DNA from: Halobacillus yeomjeoni
GTDB lineage: Bacteria; Bacillota; Bacilli; Bacillales; Halobacillaceae
NCBI RefSeq assembly: GCF_020171525.1
Contig: NZ_JAIVAI010000002.1
Span: 248,001 to 312,000, forward strand
Length of the DNA stretch: 64,000 nucleotides
Reading direction: 5' to 3'
Positions 32,581-42,039 of this stretch are shown here, piece by piece (within the stretch, counting starts at the first letter, position 1; every line of letters begins with the position of its first letter). The translations under genes and the position numbers were made by a program. The notes below the pieces were generated by a model. The model worked only from the letters and a program-made list of their open reading frames with translations. It had not been told where the DNA came from and made no database searches.

Positions 32581-35500
32581 TTAATCAATAAATTCTTCCA
32601 TTAAGTGAAAGATAAGTGTTTCGATTTCATCGTTGGAAACCGTACGTCCCCCATTCCTCAAAATACGATGAACATTTTTATACAATGTTTTGGTTTTTGG
32701 AGACATTTCAACTTGCTTTACCGTTTTGAATGTACCATTGTAGTGAATTTCCGTACCTTCTTTAACTTTGGATTGCAAGGAATCCATATGCCTATCTAAC
32801 TGTTCATAAAAAGCGTTTGCTGTAATATCTGACCAATTATTAAGAGGTACTCCTATTACTTCTTGTGACAAATTTGATACTAGATCTCGTTCATCATTAG
32901 AGTTTAAAACAGAATAAACTAGAGGGTTCGTTTTTTGTTGAAAACTATCCTGTTCCTTACTCCATTTTAATAAAGAAGCAAAATCATCACAACTTAACTG
33001 TTCATAAACATAACATTTAACTTCATTTGATTTAATATTTAAATAGTTTTCTAATTCCTCTTTATACTTTTCAATAAAATATTCGTTTTCTTCCCACTTA
33101 CTTTTTAAAAATTGTAGAGAAGCATCTGGGTCAATCTCTGAGTAACGAATATACTCTTTAAATTCGTTCAATTCTTTATTCATATCTTCTGAAAGCTGTG
33201 TATACTTAGGAAGCTTTCTTAACCATTCTAAGAGGGCACTAGTTACTTTCAAAAACAAAGGTTTTCCTTCCATTGACTCATGGATATATTCATTAAATAC
33301 GTTTTCGATGTACTTAAAGAAAAGTTTATAGGTTTCATTAAAATCATAGTATTTAACGAAAATTTTCTCTGGATCGTCCTCCATCATCTCATAAATGATC
33401 TCTCCATCTAGACCAGCAATAAACATATCATTTTTGTAGAATACTAAATAATCCCACTTATCTCTAAGCAGTCCAATCAATAACAATGGAACGATTGGTT
33501 CCCTAATCCCATAGGGTGTTGAAGTTAATATGTCTACTAAATCTTTAAGGCTAGATTCATTGCCACTAGATATTTGAGTGAGTAACCTTTCTCTAATGTT
33601 TCTAAAACTCGGGTGAGCAATCTTACCCAATTCATTTACTTTTATATTGTTGTTTTTAAAGACCGTCGCATAGATCAGATAATCAGGACCTGTCCCTTTT
33701 ATGCCTATGTTATCTTCTTCTGGAGTTTGTATAATTGCATTAATAACATCAATGGCCGCTTTTTTCTGTACTCTACTTATACTTCTCCTATTGAATGCAT
33801 CATTCAATATCTCTGGAGTTTCTGAATAAGTGCTTTCCATTAAATTTGTTAAAATCTTTTCTAACTGCAACTGACTATTTACTGAAAAAGCTTCACCTTT
33901 ATAAATCCATTGAAGTTGATTGGAAAATTCATCATAATTTCTCAATTGCTTATAAAGGTTGTTTTTCAGCTCAGCAATTTTAAAATCTAATTCTTCTAAA
34001 ACCCCTTGATCTTCTTTCGCTAGACTACCTTCTTCCAACAAATATTCACATGATTTCCATAGCTTTAACTCTTTAACTATATCTTCCAACGATAAAGAAT
34101 CATCAATTACAAAATAAGTGAACTCATCTTTTATTTCTTTTATCTTCTCTACCAAATTACTATGATCAGCCCTCGTGGGTATCACAAAATTTATTAAGAT
34201 ATCTGATTTTGACGAGTCATTAACTAGCTCTCCCTCCGCCTCATTATGAATGCGGTCTCCTGTTATTATATTGACTTTTGCAAACCTAGTCATACTTTTT
34301 CGATGATTGTATTGGGTTGGGATGTAAAACTTTTTCTTTATGAGAGATAAAATATAATTCTCTATATCGTCCTTAGATAGTTTTACATTCAAGTATTGTT
34401 CCTCAATCGCACTATCTAGGTTCACACTACTGCCGTCGTACATCTCCCAGTATCCTTGAACAAAGTTATAACGAATAACTTTTTTATCTGTTAAGTCTTG
34501 AAGTTCTTGTTCTACATTCGACTTCATAGAAAAGTTCAAGAACTCGGTAGTCACTTTAACCTTGGAGTAAGAAGATGTAAGTTTTAAAATCGTAAGTAGT
34601 TTCAATAAGTCTTCTTCTTTAGACGAAAGAGTAGTTTTCTTAATCAATCGATTGAATAATATTAAATCTTCACTTTCTCCTTCGTACTGACCTATATTTT
34701 CAATATCTTGAAAGAAATAATTGAACAATTGATGCGGTAAATATTCGTCCTTTTCACTACCAATATGCTTTTTAAGACCTCCGCTTACATTACTTTCTAA
34801 AAAAGTAAACAATGTACGTTCATTTTGCCCATAAATTTTAGACAGTTCTGGTAACAAAAAAGTTGCTACCGGATGCATAGGATAAAAGCCTTTTACCACA
34901 AGTCGCTCTAGTTCTGTCATATTTAATTCTTGGAACAAAGGATATTTACGTAGATGCTCTTTTGTATGCAACACGTATTCTTTTGGAGCACTTGTTTTGA
35001 AATCAGATATTATTTTTTGTCCTAATCGAAGAAACGTAGAGCGATCATTATCTATATAGTATAAGCCATACCTTTTCTCAATTCTTTGAAATTCTTGTTG
35101 GAATTCTGTAGATAAATGCGAGAAATATTGGCGCAAATTCTTATGAGCAATTAATATAGTGTGAAGATTGCTTTCCTCTTCATTAGCTAATTCAGCAACA
35201 TCTTGAAGGTCTTGCATAGCTTCGTTTATAGATTCTGAATTCAGACTTTGTAAAAAGCGGCCAAATTCATCATATACAAATATAATCCCTAAATTATTTT
35301 CCTTTAATTTTTCTAATACATATTTCAATTGACCTATGAAGTCTTCCGTTTCGTAACTTACGAATTCAGTACCAGCGGTCAGTCTAGGAAAAACCTTCTT
35401 AAACCATTCAATCTCATTCGAATTGTAGCTTAGGATTTCTAACCTCCACAATTCAAAATCTTTTTCTTCCTCACTTAAAATTTTCATAAATTCTTTGAAG

Positions 35501-35976
35501 GTTTTTGGAAAGTCTTTTTCCCACATTTCTACTGTGGAAATAATTTTTGAAACTATTCCTGGTATAGTAATTGGGATGTTTTGATTTGATAAGGCTTTTA
35601 ATACCCCTGATATGACAGCCTCTCTAAACCGTCCTTCATTTCCATTTAAGAAGACAGGAAGATACTTCCGCTCATTTTCCTTCACTTGAATTAAATGTTG
35701 ATAAATGGATGCATCAACATTGTCGAATTTATTTATTAAAGTTTCATAGTCTTTATCCTTAATATAATGAGATGCTATACCAGCAATTAATGTCCCTATT
35801 AAAGATTTACCAGTACCATATGGTCCAACAATAATGTGCGATTGCTGACCTTGATTGTTTATCCCTTCTAGTAAAGCAGTCATTGCTTCTGCATGAGAGG
35901 GGGTGGGAAGGTAATGATCAAAGAGCTCGCTTTTTGCAAAATCAAATTTAATATTCACACTTGTTTTAAAACTCAT
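32581..35976 (-). CDS. sspC: SspC-like large P-loop ATPase
   Basis: 1131 aa. Walker A GPYGTGKS (51-58), Walker B GIIFVYDEFGR (230-240), and a likely sensor (LIAHKN near 276-281). The rest is long, helical and charged with no clear second catalytic domain. It begins with FDFAKSELFDHYLPTPSHAEAM, as in ATPases paired with DUF4007 proteins. It overlaps the DUF4007 gene by 4 bp (ATGA) and precedes the PP-loop gene. In Ssp systems SspC is the ATPase of the modification complex. The homology call relies on gene order plus P-loop features, as I cannot run a profile search. Confidence 0.72.
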   Translation of the reverse strand: MSFKTSVNIKFDFAKSELFDHYLPTPSHAEAMTALLEGINNQGQQSHIIVGPYGTGKSLIGTLIAGIASHYIKDKDYETLINKFDNVDASIYQHLIQVKENERKYLPVFLNGNEGRFREAVISGVLKALSNQNIPITIPGIVSKIISTVEMWEKDFPKTFKEFMKILSEEEKDFELWRLEILSYNSNEIEWFKKVFPRLTAGTEFVSYETEDFIGQLKYVLEKLKENNLGIIFVYDEFGRFLQSLNSESINEAMQDLQDVAELANEEESNLHTILIAHKNLRQYFSHLSTEFQQEFQRIEKRYGLYYIDNDRSTFLRLGQKIISDFKTSAPKEYVLHTKEHLRKYPLFQELNMTELERLVVKGFYPMHPVATFLLPELSKIYGQNERTLFTFLESNVSGGLKKHIGSEKDEYLPHQLFNYFFQDIENIGQYEGESEDLILFNRLIKKTTLSSKEEDLLKLLTILKLTSSYSKVKVTTEFLNFSMKSNVEQELQDLTDKKVIRYNFVQGYWEMYDGSSVNLDSAIEEQYLNVKLSKDDIENYILSLIKKKFYIPTQYNHRKSMTRFAKVNIITGDRIHNEAEGELVNDSSKSDILINFVIPTRADHSNLVEKIKEIKDEFTYFVIDDSLSLEDIVKELKLWKSCEYLLEEGSLAKEDQGVLEELDFKIAELKNNLYKQLRNYDEFSNQLQWIYKGEAFSVNSQLQLEKILTNLMESTYSETPEILNDAFNRRSISRVQKKAAIDVINAIIQTPEEDNIGIKGTGPDYLIYATVFKNNNIKVNELGKIAHPSFRNIRERLLTQISSGNESSLKDLVDILTSTPYGIREPIVPLLLIGLLRDKWDYLVFYKNDMFIAGLDGEIIYEMMEDDPEKIFVKYYDFNETYKLFFKYIENVFNEYIHESMEGKPLFLKVTSALLEWLRKLPKYTQLSEDMNKELNEFKEYIRYSEIDPDASLQFLKSKWEENEYFIEKYKEELENYLNIKSNEVKCYVYEQLSCDDFASLLKWSKEQDSFQQKTNPLVYSVLNSNDERDLVSNLSQEVIGVPLNNWSDITANAFYEQLDRHMDSLQSKVKEGTEIHYNGTFKTVKQVEMSPKTKTLYKNVHRILRNGGRTVSNDEIETLIFHLMEEFID

Positions 35977-36851
35977 ATCGCTGCTTCTACCTTTCTTTTA
36001 TACTCAAACCTCAAAAACTCTAAAGGTGAAAGTTTTGGAAGCCTAACCGTGTCTAAGTTATTTGTCCTGATAAAGGTTATTGGATATTTAGGATGTTCTG
36101 TTAAGTGATTGAGTCCATCAATAACACTTGACCGAGACATGTTAAAAGTCCTCCCCCATAGACCACCGTTATTTAAAATTTCGTCTACTAATAAGTCGTT
36201 CGTCCCGTTCTCATTTGCATAATTCAACAAAACATACATTAATGCAGAATACCCAACATCTTTACTTTCTTTATACATTTTTTTTACTTTGTTTTGTTTC
36301 ACCTCTAATAACCCCAATGAGTGCAATGGACTTTGATTAACCTCTTCAGGATCTTGAGTATCTTGTCCAGCTGTATAGAATTTAATTAAACAATCCACAT
36401 CTCTTTTCAAAGAGTTCTCAGATACCTTTATTTCTTTTTCAAGGAGGACCCAATCTTTTAAATCCTCTAAAACCTTTTCTTTAGTTGTAAAAGTCTCATT
36501 ATACAAGTTAAAAAACCAATACCATGTAGTAGCAGGTTCAACTCTACTTACTACATAGTAATGTAACAGGGCCAATGTATCAGTGAATTGAATGTAGGGA
36601 TCATATTCATTAATGAAATCAGCAAACTCTGTGATAAAATGCCCCTTTTTACGATCTTCCTTTGTTTTCTCTTCTACAAGATTAGTGGCTAAAGCCCAAA
36701 ACCTTAAGGATTTCACCATGTTTTTTCCTAATCCTACTTTTTCAAATGCATCCTTTCTGTAAAAGAAACGATCATCAGATGGGATGTTTTTGAATATTCT
36801 GTTAATCCATCTATCTCTTAAGTAAAAACTTTGATGTTGTCCGAAGGCCAT
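35973..36851 (-). CDS. sspB: SspB-like DUF4007 protein
   Basis: 292 aa from ATG 36851, 8 bases behind GAAAGGATG. DUF4007 landmarks: MAFGQHQSFYLRDRWI, GLGKNMVKSLRFWALA (about 40-55), DPYIQFTDTLALLHYYVVS, ATTWYWFFNLYNETFT, SENSLKRDVDCLIKFY and a SPLHSLGLLEV tail. In the single-stranded phosphorothioation system the DUF4007-type protein SspB nicks DNA at the modification site (recalled from literature). It shares a 4-bp overlap with sspC. Its own ribosome binding site lies just after a hairpin, which could make sspBCD an independent unit. Confidence 0.78.
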   Translation of the reverse strand: MAFGQHQSFYLRDRWINRIFKNIPSDDRFFYRKDAFEKVGLGKNMVKSLRFWALATNLVEEKTKEDRKKGHFITEFADFINEYDPYIQFTDTLALLHYYVVSRVEPATTWYWFFNLYNETFTTKEKVLEDLKDWVLLEKEIKVSENSLKRDVDCLIKFYTAGQDTQDPEEVNQSPLHSLGLLEVKQNKVKKMYKESKDVGYSALMYVLLNYANENGTNDLLVDEILNNGGLWGRTFNMSRSSVIDGLNHLTEHPKYPITFIRTNNLDTVRLPKLSPLEFLRFEYKRKVEAAI

Positions 36852-36903
36852 TTTTAACATCCTTTCTTATTGGAAGCAAAGCTCCAACTGTACATTTCTC
36901 CCC

Positions 36904-36942
36904 GAAAAAGTGCACCCGATTTTTAAGGTGCACTTTTTTCAA
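36904..36942 (-). terminator. Hairpin between the restriction (dptFGH) and modification (sspBCD) modules
   Basis: On the minus strand AAAAAAGTGCACCTT pairs with GGTGCACTTTTT around AAAATCG. The T-run is five bases. It begins directly after the dptH stop and ends about 50 bp before sspB. Confidence 0.7.
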
Positions 36943-36944
36943 AA

Positions 36945-39900
36945 CTATCTAGCAGCTAAATATTTGAATATAGCTCCTTGTACTTTCGGCTCTAAGAAGG
37001 GGCTTTTCCCTCTGATTAATGAGGTAGCTCCGCCTTTTAAGAGGAAGTCTCCCTTCCCGGCAAGTTTTTCAGCTCCTGTTTCATCGAGAATTACTTTTGA
37101 AGAAGAGCCATCTGTAACTTTTAATGCTAACCTTGCAGGTAAATTACTGCGAATAGTTGTATTTATAACTTCTGCTTTAGGGTTTTGAGTACAGATAATC
37201 AAGTGCATCCCCGCTGCTCTTCCTTTTTGACCTAATCGTTTAATAGCTTCTTCGACTCTTTTCGCCATTTTTTGATCTTGAGATTGAAAATCTGCGAACT
37301 CGTCAAAGACGATTACTTTATGGGCCATTTTCTGTTCATCTGACACTTGGTCATTATAATGTTTAATATCACTCATGAATTCCTTCTGCATCAATGTGAA
37401 ACGTTCATCCATTTCATCACATAATTCTTCTAACCTTGTAACCGATTTATCTAAGTCATAAATCACTTCCTCTGTATAAGGTATAGTTTCATACTTTGTA
37501 AACTCTACCTTCTTAGGGTCAATGAAAGTGAATTTCACATGCTCTTTTGAGTATAACAACATCAAGCTAATGATTATAGAATTCAATGTAACACTCTTAC
37601 CACTTCCTGTAGTTCCCCCTACTAAGAAGTGTGGGCTCATTGAGTCAGCTAAATCTATGCTCAGTATATTATTAAGAGGATCAATACCTATCGGAACTAC
37701 AAGCTTTTTACTGATATCGTCAGTTAATGAGTCCCTGACATTTTTCATGAACTCATCAAAATAGACGATAGAAGGAGTCTCACGGTTGATGTCTATATAT
37801 AAACCTCTATTATGAACAGCGACAGATGGCGGAACATCTAATCCCAACCAGAGTTGTAGACTCTGAGCTTTTTTCTCAATTGTAGAGGGAGCTACTTTTG
37901 AAGGGATGTCCAAATATATCCTTATCACACTGGACCCTACGACAGTATCTTTAATTTTTGTAGGTATATCATTCTGACTGAGATTACGGACTATTTTACG
38001 TTGATAATCTTCAACTAGTTGTTGTAAATTTTCATCCTCGTCAGATCTATTCAGCTCTAAACCTGCCAGAGCTTTCTCTTCAGGATGATAGGCATGAGAA
38101 TCATCCAAGGTCTCATATTCGTTATTTTCTAGAACCTTCGTTTTTTCAGGATTTTGGTCATCATTAAGGGCTGTGTCTCCGGGTGAAGATACATCTTCTT
38201 TTTTATCCTCTTTCTTTTCTGAGGTTCCGGCTTTAGATTGTTGACCTGTAGAATATCTATCAGGACCTGTATTTTCAGCTGACGAATCCCCTTCAATTTC
38301 CTCAGATGGGGACAACTCTGAATACTCTGCCTTTTCTTCTATATTCGTTACCCCAAATCGATCTAGTACATATTTTCGGTTGAATATATTAAGTTTGGTG
38401 TTTTCTTCCACATTATCTTCGAAAACTCCATCATGGGTCATTTTTTCAGCATATTTCTCCAAAAAGCTGTCGTAACAATAAATGTTAATTTCAGCTTCTA
38501 TGTTTGTAGTTATTTCAGACATTCCGGAGTTTTGAAGTTCATTGATTAAGTCAACTTCATACTGTGCATAATCTTTATTTTCAATTAGGTAATTTACAAA
38601 TTCCTCTCGCCAAAATTCTCCATCTGCTGTATTTTGATCAAATGAAAATAGATCTTCATACAAATTCACACCTGCTTTTACTTGCTGTATAGCATCTATT
38701 TTTTCTTTATCAATCAAGGTCTCACGTATGAACTTTAACTCTACTAACCTGAAATTCACATGTATGGAGTCACCTTTTTTAGAAATAGTAGTGACGACCA
38801 AGTCAGGACGCCTCTTTGTCGCTCTTTTCCTTGAGAACCATGGCAATTCATCACATAATGAAATAACTTGTAAACAATCTTCATTAACAATATTATCACG
38901 GATATACATACTAGTTGCCATTAATTCATGAGCAAATTTACCTGGTCCAAGAGCTTTAAGAACTAGCGACCCGGATATTTCTTTCACAACATCCACTGTC
39001 TTCTGGACTTCATTGTTTGCTGAGATTTGCTTCACTCTTAATAATTGCTTGAGCTTTCTTTCCAATCGACCATAATACTCTGTTTCACTTTTCGCCGTAT
39101 TCAACCTTTTGATATTTCTAGAAGAAGATACAAGTAACTTGAATTGCTTACTCGTTCCAGCTTTAGATTTATAATGTATAATTTGAGCTTTATTAGAAGC
39201 TTTTTTAAGTAGAGATCTATCTAAAAAGCGATCCATTATCATATTCCAGTTATAATTTTCATGCATAAAATCTATCAGGGAACCTTCATTAAACTTGCTA
39301 GCAGTAATTGCTTGGCTTAGTAAATATAAGTCGCCTTGATCTGGTATAGAATTGGTGTGTCCTATATACTGCATCTGATAGAAATCTGCAATAACTTTCG
39401 GAAGACATTCAGTCTCTAATGGCATACGCTTTTTAGCTTCCCTATCTTGTAAAGGCTCAAGTATCGGTTTTATAAACCAATCACTTTCCTTTTTGAACTT
39501 TTTCCTATTAAACTCAAAATCAATCTGTCCAGATTTTGAGAAGTAATCTGCTAATATAACAAGATCAGCGTCAACCATATGAGTTTTTAGTTCTTTTTCA
39601 ATCTTGTTAACTGAGTCCCCGTTTATTACATTTACTTCTACTTTTGGGAACTTATTTTCGTAAGATGGTAATACGAACTCTTCATTATGTTCAATCCAAG
39701 AGTTAATATCTTGGTGTAAGGTAGCTGCACTAGTACTATGCGCAGTTATTTTTAATTTTTGTATACCTAATTTGCTCTTGAACAAATTCTTTATGGATTC
39801 AGTTATAATGCCTACGTCATCCACATGTAAGAATAATACGTCGAGCCCATCTTTAGCATAAGGAAATACTTCTAAATAGTTTTTTGTTACATTAACCACT

Positions 39901-42038
39901 TCTTTAGAGATTTCTTTAGTGTCGTTTACGCTATAAGAAGACCTAGTATTATCTAAGGTGAATAAACCATTACCCATCTCTTCATATACTTCTATAAAAT
40001 AATGGGTGTTATCGCCTCTGCTGAAATATCTAGGTGCTAACTTATGATACTTATCCATAGAGAACTCTAAGAATTCCTCTCTTTGATTCACGTTAAGTTC
40101 ATCTTGGAGAGCTTGTTTAAACCAATTATTTATCTCATCACTCATAGCAACCATTTTATTCAAATAACTCAACAGTCTTAGTGGATTAAATAAAGTCACT
40201 ATTCTTTCTACTGGGTGTATATATTTTGATGGCTTTTCATCAAAATAATCTTTTACACCAATAACATTTAGGTAACTGTAAAGATTTTGTACATTGGCTA
40301 CCGATTTGTAAACGTTTGAAAGAAGTTCTTCTAAAAGTTCTTCAAGGTCTGACTCGCTGACTGAACTAACACCTTCTGTTACTAAAGTAGCTAGATAAGA
40401 TGAATATGCATTCAAAAAGCTTATAAACCTTTCATAAGCTTCTGCTGATTCCTTTTCATTTTGGTTTAATGTAGGGCCTATTTCGTTAGTTATATAACTG
40501 ATTAAATCTTCTATAACAAGGTCCTCTTCTAAATACTTCTTAATGTAAGGGATGTTTTTCCCATCAATTAAATCAAAAAACTGGACAGCTGTATTTTGGT
40601 GTATTCCATCAATCGTAAAAAGAGCATTATCTAATTGTTTTTTAGATTCCTTCTCATTTTTCAATAAAACTAAGCGAAAAGTGACACTATCTATTTCTTT
40701 AGTATCTTTCTCGTTTATACTGTATTCATTAAAATATAGCTTAGGGATTTTGTTGTGAATGTCTTTCAAATAAAACTTGAGTAAACTGCTAGTATTTTTA
40801 TCGATTTCTTTAGTGCTTACATCTAATCTCAAAGAGTAATCATTTACTCCGCTACTCGAGTCACTATCTAAATTGTCTTCTATCAAGGTGAAGGTTTCAT
40901 AAAACAATCCATCTAACAAATCGCTATATACAGAGGAGTGCCGTTTCTTTTCTACATAACGCTTTAATGATTTAAGTAACTTACCATCCGACTCTAAAGA
41001 CTCATAATGTTCGTCAATAAAATCTTCTACGTAATCAGGATCATTATCATAGTCTATTGCTTGCACTACATTATCTATCTGACTCTCTTCTTCTTTAGAT
41101 AACTCTCCATCCTGTTTAAAATGCTCTCGAAGTTTATCTCCTAGAGTTTTTTTAGGCTGTTTAAATTCAAATATTTGATTAATGATTTCAAATTCATAGC
41201 GAAGTAATTTCTCATTTTCGGCATTTATAAATTGAAAAACTTCTTTTCTGAAATCTTCTACAGTCGTTTCTTCCCAAATTTCGTTTTGCCATCCTCTTTC
41301 CTCTTCATACGTTAGAAAGTCATAAAATTTGTCCTGTAACTTCTCTGTATCTACAGATGCGCCACTACTTTTTTGAAGGTGAGCCAAAAGATAATTATTG
41401 TTTAGTCTCTTTAAATACTTTTTGTTTACTTGAAAATTACTATCTACAAAACAGTTAAGTTCTGGAAGATTAGACTGTATTTTATTTACCATTGATACTT
41501 GGTCATCATTAAGTATTCCAGAAATGAAATTCGTCAGACTTTTTAACTGCGGTTCAGAAACCTTTCTATACAAATTAAGAAATTCTCGGAGAATATCAAT
41601 TTCTTCACTTGCAACTTTGTATTCCATTTGAATTAAATAATAAAGGCTTTCCATACCTTCGCTGTTTAGCAATACTGATTCATCTAAAGAGAATAGATTC
41701 TCTAAACTTTGAGCTTCACTTGTAATATCATTAATTATAAGTAAAAGGGCTTCTTTACCCTTTGTGTTATTTCTTAGCCATATACTTGTTTCATGTTCTT
41801 TATAGGAATATTGAGAAAACCCTTCTACTGGAGTTATAGTTCTTATAATTGGTTTGTAATATTTTTCAAGTGAATGAAAGTTAGTATTTAGTTGATCTAA
41901 GACAGCTTCTATATTCTTATCAGATAAACCATTAACTTTCAGAAAAAGCTTTTCACTATGTGATTCTGCTTGTTCTTTAAAGTAACGCTGTAAGATGGTG
42001 TGAACCCATTGTCCTGTTAGCCGATGAGACGTAATCAT
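36945..42038 (-). CDS. dptH: DptH/SspH-like protein: PD-(D/E)XK-like core plus FtsK/HerA-type ATPase
   Basis: 1697 aa, the length expected for phosphorothioation-dependent restriction protein DptH/DndH. ATG 42038 follows GAGGAGGCC by 7 bases and the dptG stop by one base; a longer GTG start is less likely. The first ~1000 residues are helical, without recognised motifs. Near residue 1080-1105 RRPDLVV and then RLVELKF match a PD-(D/E)XK nuclease core. An acidic low-complexity linker follows. The C-terminal ~280 residues are an FtsK-like motor: Walker A GGTTGSGKS (about 1475), TFIDPKKVEF, Walker B VIVFDEFADF, and IICTQNPKAEVIN. Likely the motor-nuclease of the restriction complex. Confidence 0.82.
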   Translation of the reverse strand: MITSHRLTGQWVHTILQRYFKEQAESHSEKLFLKVNGLSDKNIEAVLDQLNTNFHSLEKYYKPIIRTITPVEGFSQYSYKEHETSIWLRNNTKGKEALLLIINDITSEAQSLENLFSLDESVLLNSEGMESLYYLIQMEYKVASEEIDILREFLNLYRKVSEPQLKSLTNFISGILNDDQVSMVNKIQSNLPELNCFVDSNFQVNKKYLKRLNNNYLLAHLQKSSGASVDTEKLQDKFYDFLTYEEERGWQNEIWEETTVEDFRKEVFQFINAENEKLLRYEFEIINQIFEFKQPKKTLGDKLREHFKQDGELSKEEESQIDNVVQAIDYDNDPDYVEDFIDEHYESLESDGKLLKSLKRYVEKKRHSSVYSDLLDGLFYETFTLIEDNLDSDSSSGVNDYSLRLDVSTKEIDKNTSSLLKFYLKDIHNKIPKLYFNEYSINEKDTKEIDSVTFRLVLLKNEKESKKQLDNALFTIDGIHQNTAVQFFDLIDGKNIPYIKKYLEEDLVIEDLISYITNEIGPTLNQNEKESAEAYERFISFLNAYSSYLATLVTEGVSSVSESDLEELLEELLSNVYKSVANVQNLYSYLNVIGVKDYFDEKPSKYIHPVERIVTLFNPLRLLSYLNKMVAMSDEINNWFKQALQDELNVNQREEFLEFSMDKYHKLAPRYFSRGDNTHYFIEVYEEMGNGLFTLDNTRSSYSVNDTKEISKEVVNVTKNYLEVFPYAKDGLDVLFLHVDDVGIITESIKNLFKSKLGIQKLKITAHSTSAATLHQDINSWIEHNEEFVLPSYENKFPKVEVNVINGDSVNKIEKELKTHMVDADLVILADYFSKSGQIDFEFNRKKFKKESDWFIKPILEPLQDREAKKRMPLETECLPKVIADFYQMQYIGHTNSIPDQGDLYLLSQAITASKFNEGSLIDFMHENYNWNMIMDRFLDRSLLKKASNKAQIIHYKSKAGTSKQFKLLVSSSRNIKRLNTAKSETEYYGRLERKLKQLLRVKQISANNEVQKTVDVVKEISGSLVLKALGPGKFAHELMATSMYIRDNIVNEDCLQVISLCDELPWFSRKRATKRRPDLVVTTISKKGDSIHVNFRLVELKFIRETLIDKEKIDAIQQVKAGVNLYEDLFSFDQNTADGEFWREEFVNYLIENKDYAQYEVDLINELQNSGMSEITTNIEAEINIYCYDSFLEKYAEKMTHDGVFEDNVEENTKLNIFNRKYVLDRFGVTNIEEKAEYSELSPSEEIEGDSSAENTGPDRYSTGQQSKAGTSEKKEDKKEDVSSPGDTALNDDQNPEKTKVLENNEYETLDDSHAYHPEEKALAGLELNRSDEDENLQQLVEDYQRKIVRNLSQNDIPTKIKDTVVGSSVIRIYLDIPSKVAPSTIEKKAQSLQLWLGLDVPPSVAVHNRGLYIDINRETPSIVYFDEFMKNVRDSLTDDISKKLVVPIGIDPLNNILSIDLADSMSPHFLVGGTTGSGKSVTLNSIIISLMLLYSKEHVKFTFIDPKKVEFTKYETIPYTEEVIYDLDKSVTRLEELCDEMDERFTLMQKEFMSDIKHYNDQVSDEQKMAHKVIVFDEFADFQSQDQKMAKRVEEAIKRLGQKGRAAGMHLIICTQNPKAEVINTTIRSNLPARLALKVTDGSSSKVILDETGAEKLAGKGDFLLKGGATSLIRGKSPFLEPKVQGAIFKYLAAR

Positions 42039-42039
42039 C

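Noticed and set aside
31754-36851. Possible DndC-DndD-DndE module
   Set aside because: The PP-loop protein is half the length of DndC, the ATPase lacks the SMC-like coiled coil expected of DndD, and there is no small DndE. The DUF4007 gene points to the Ssp type instead.
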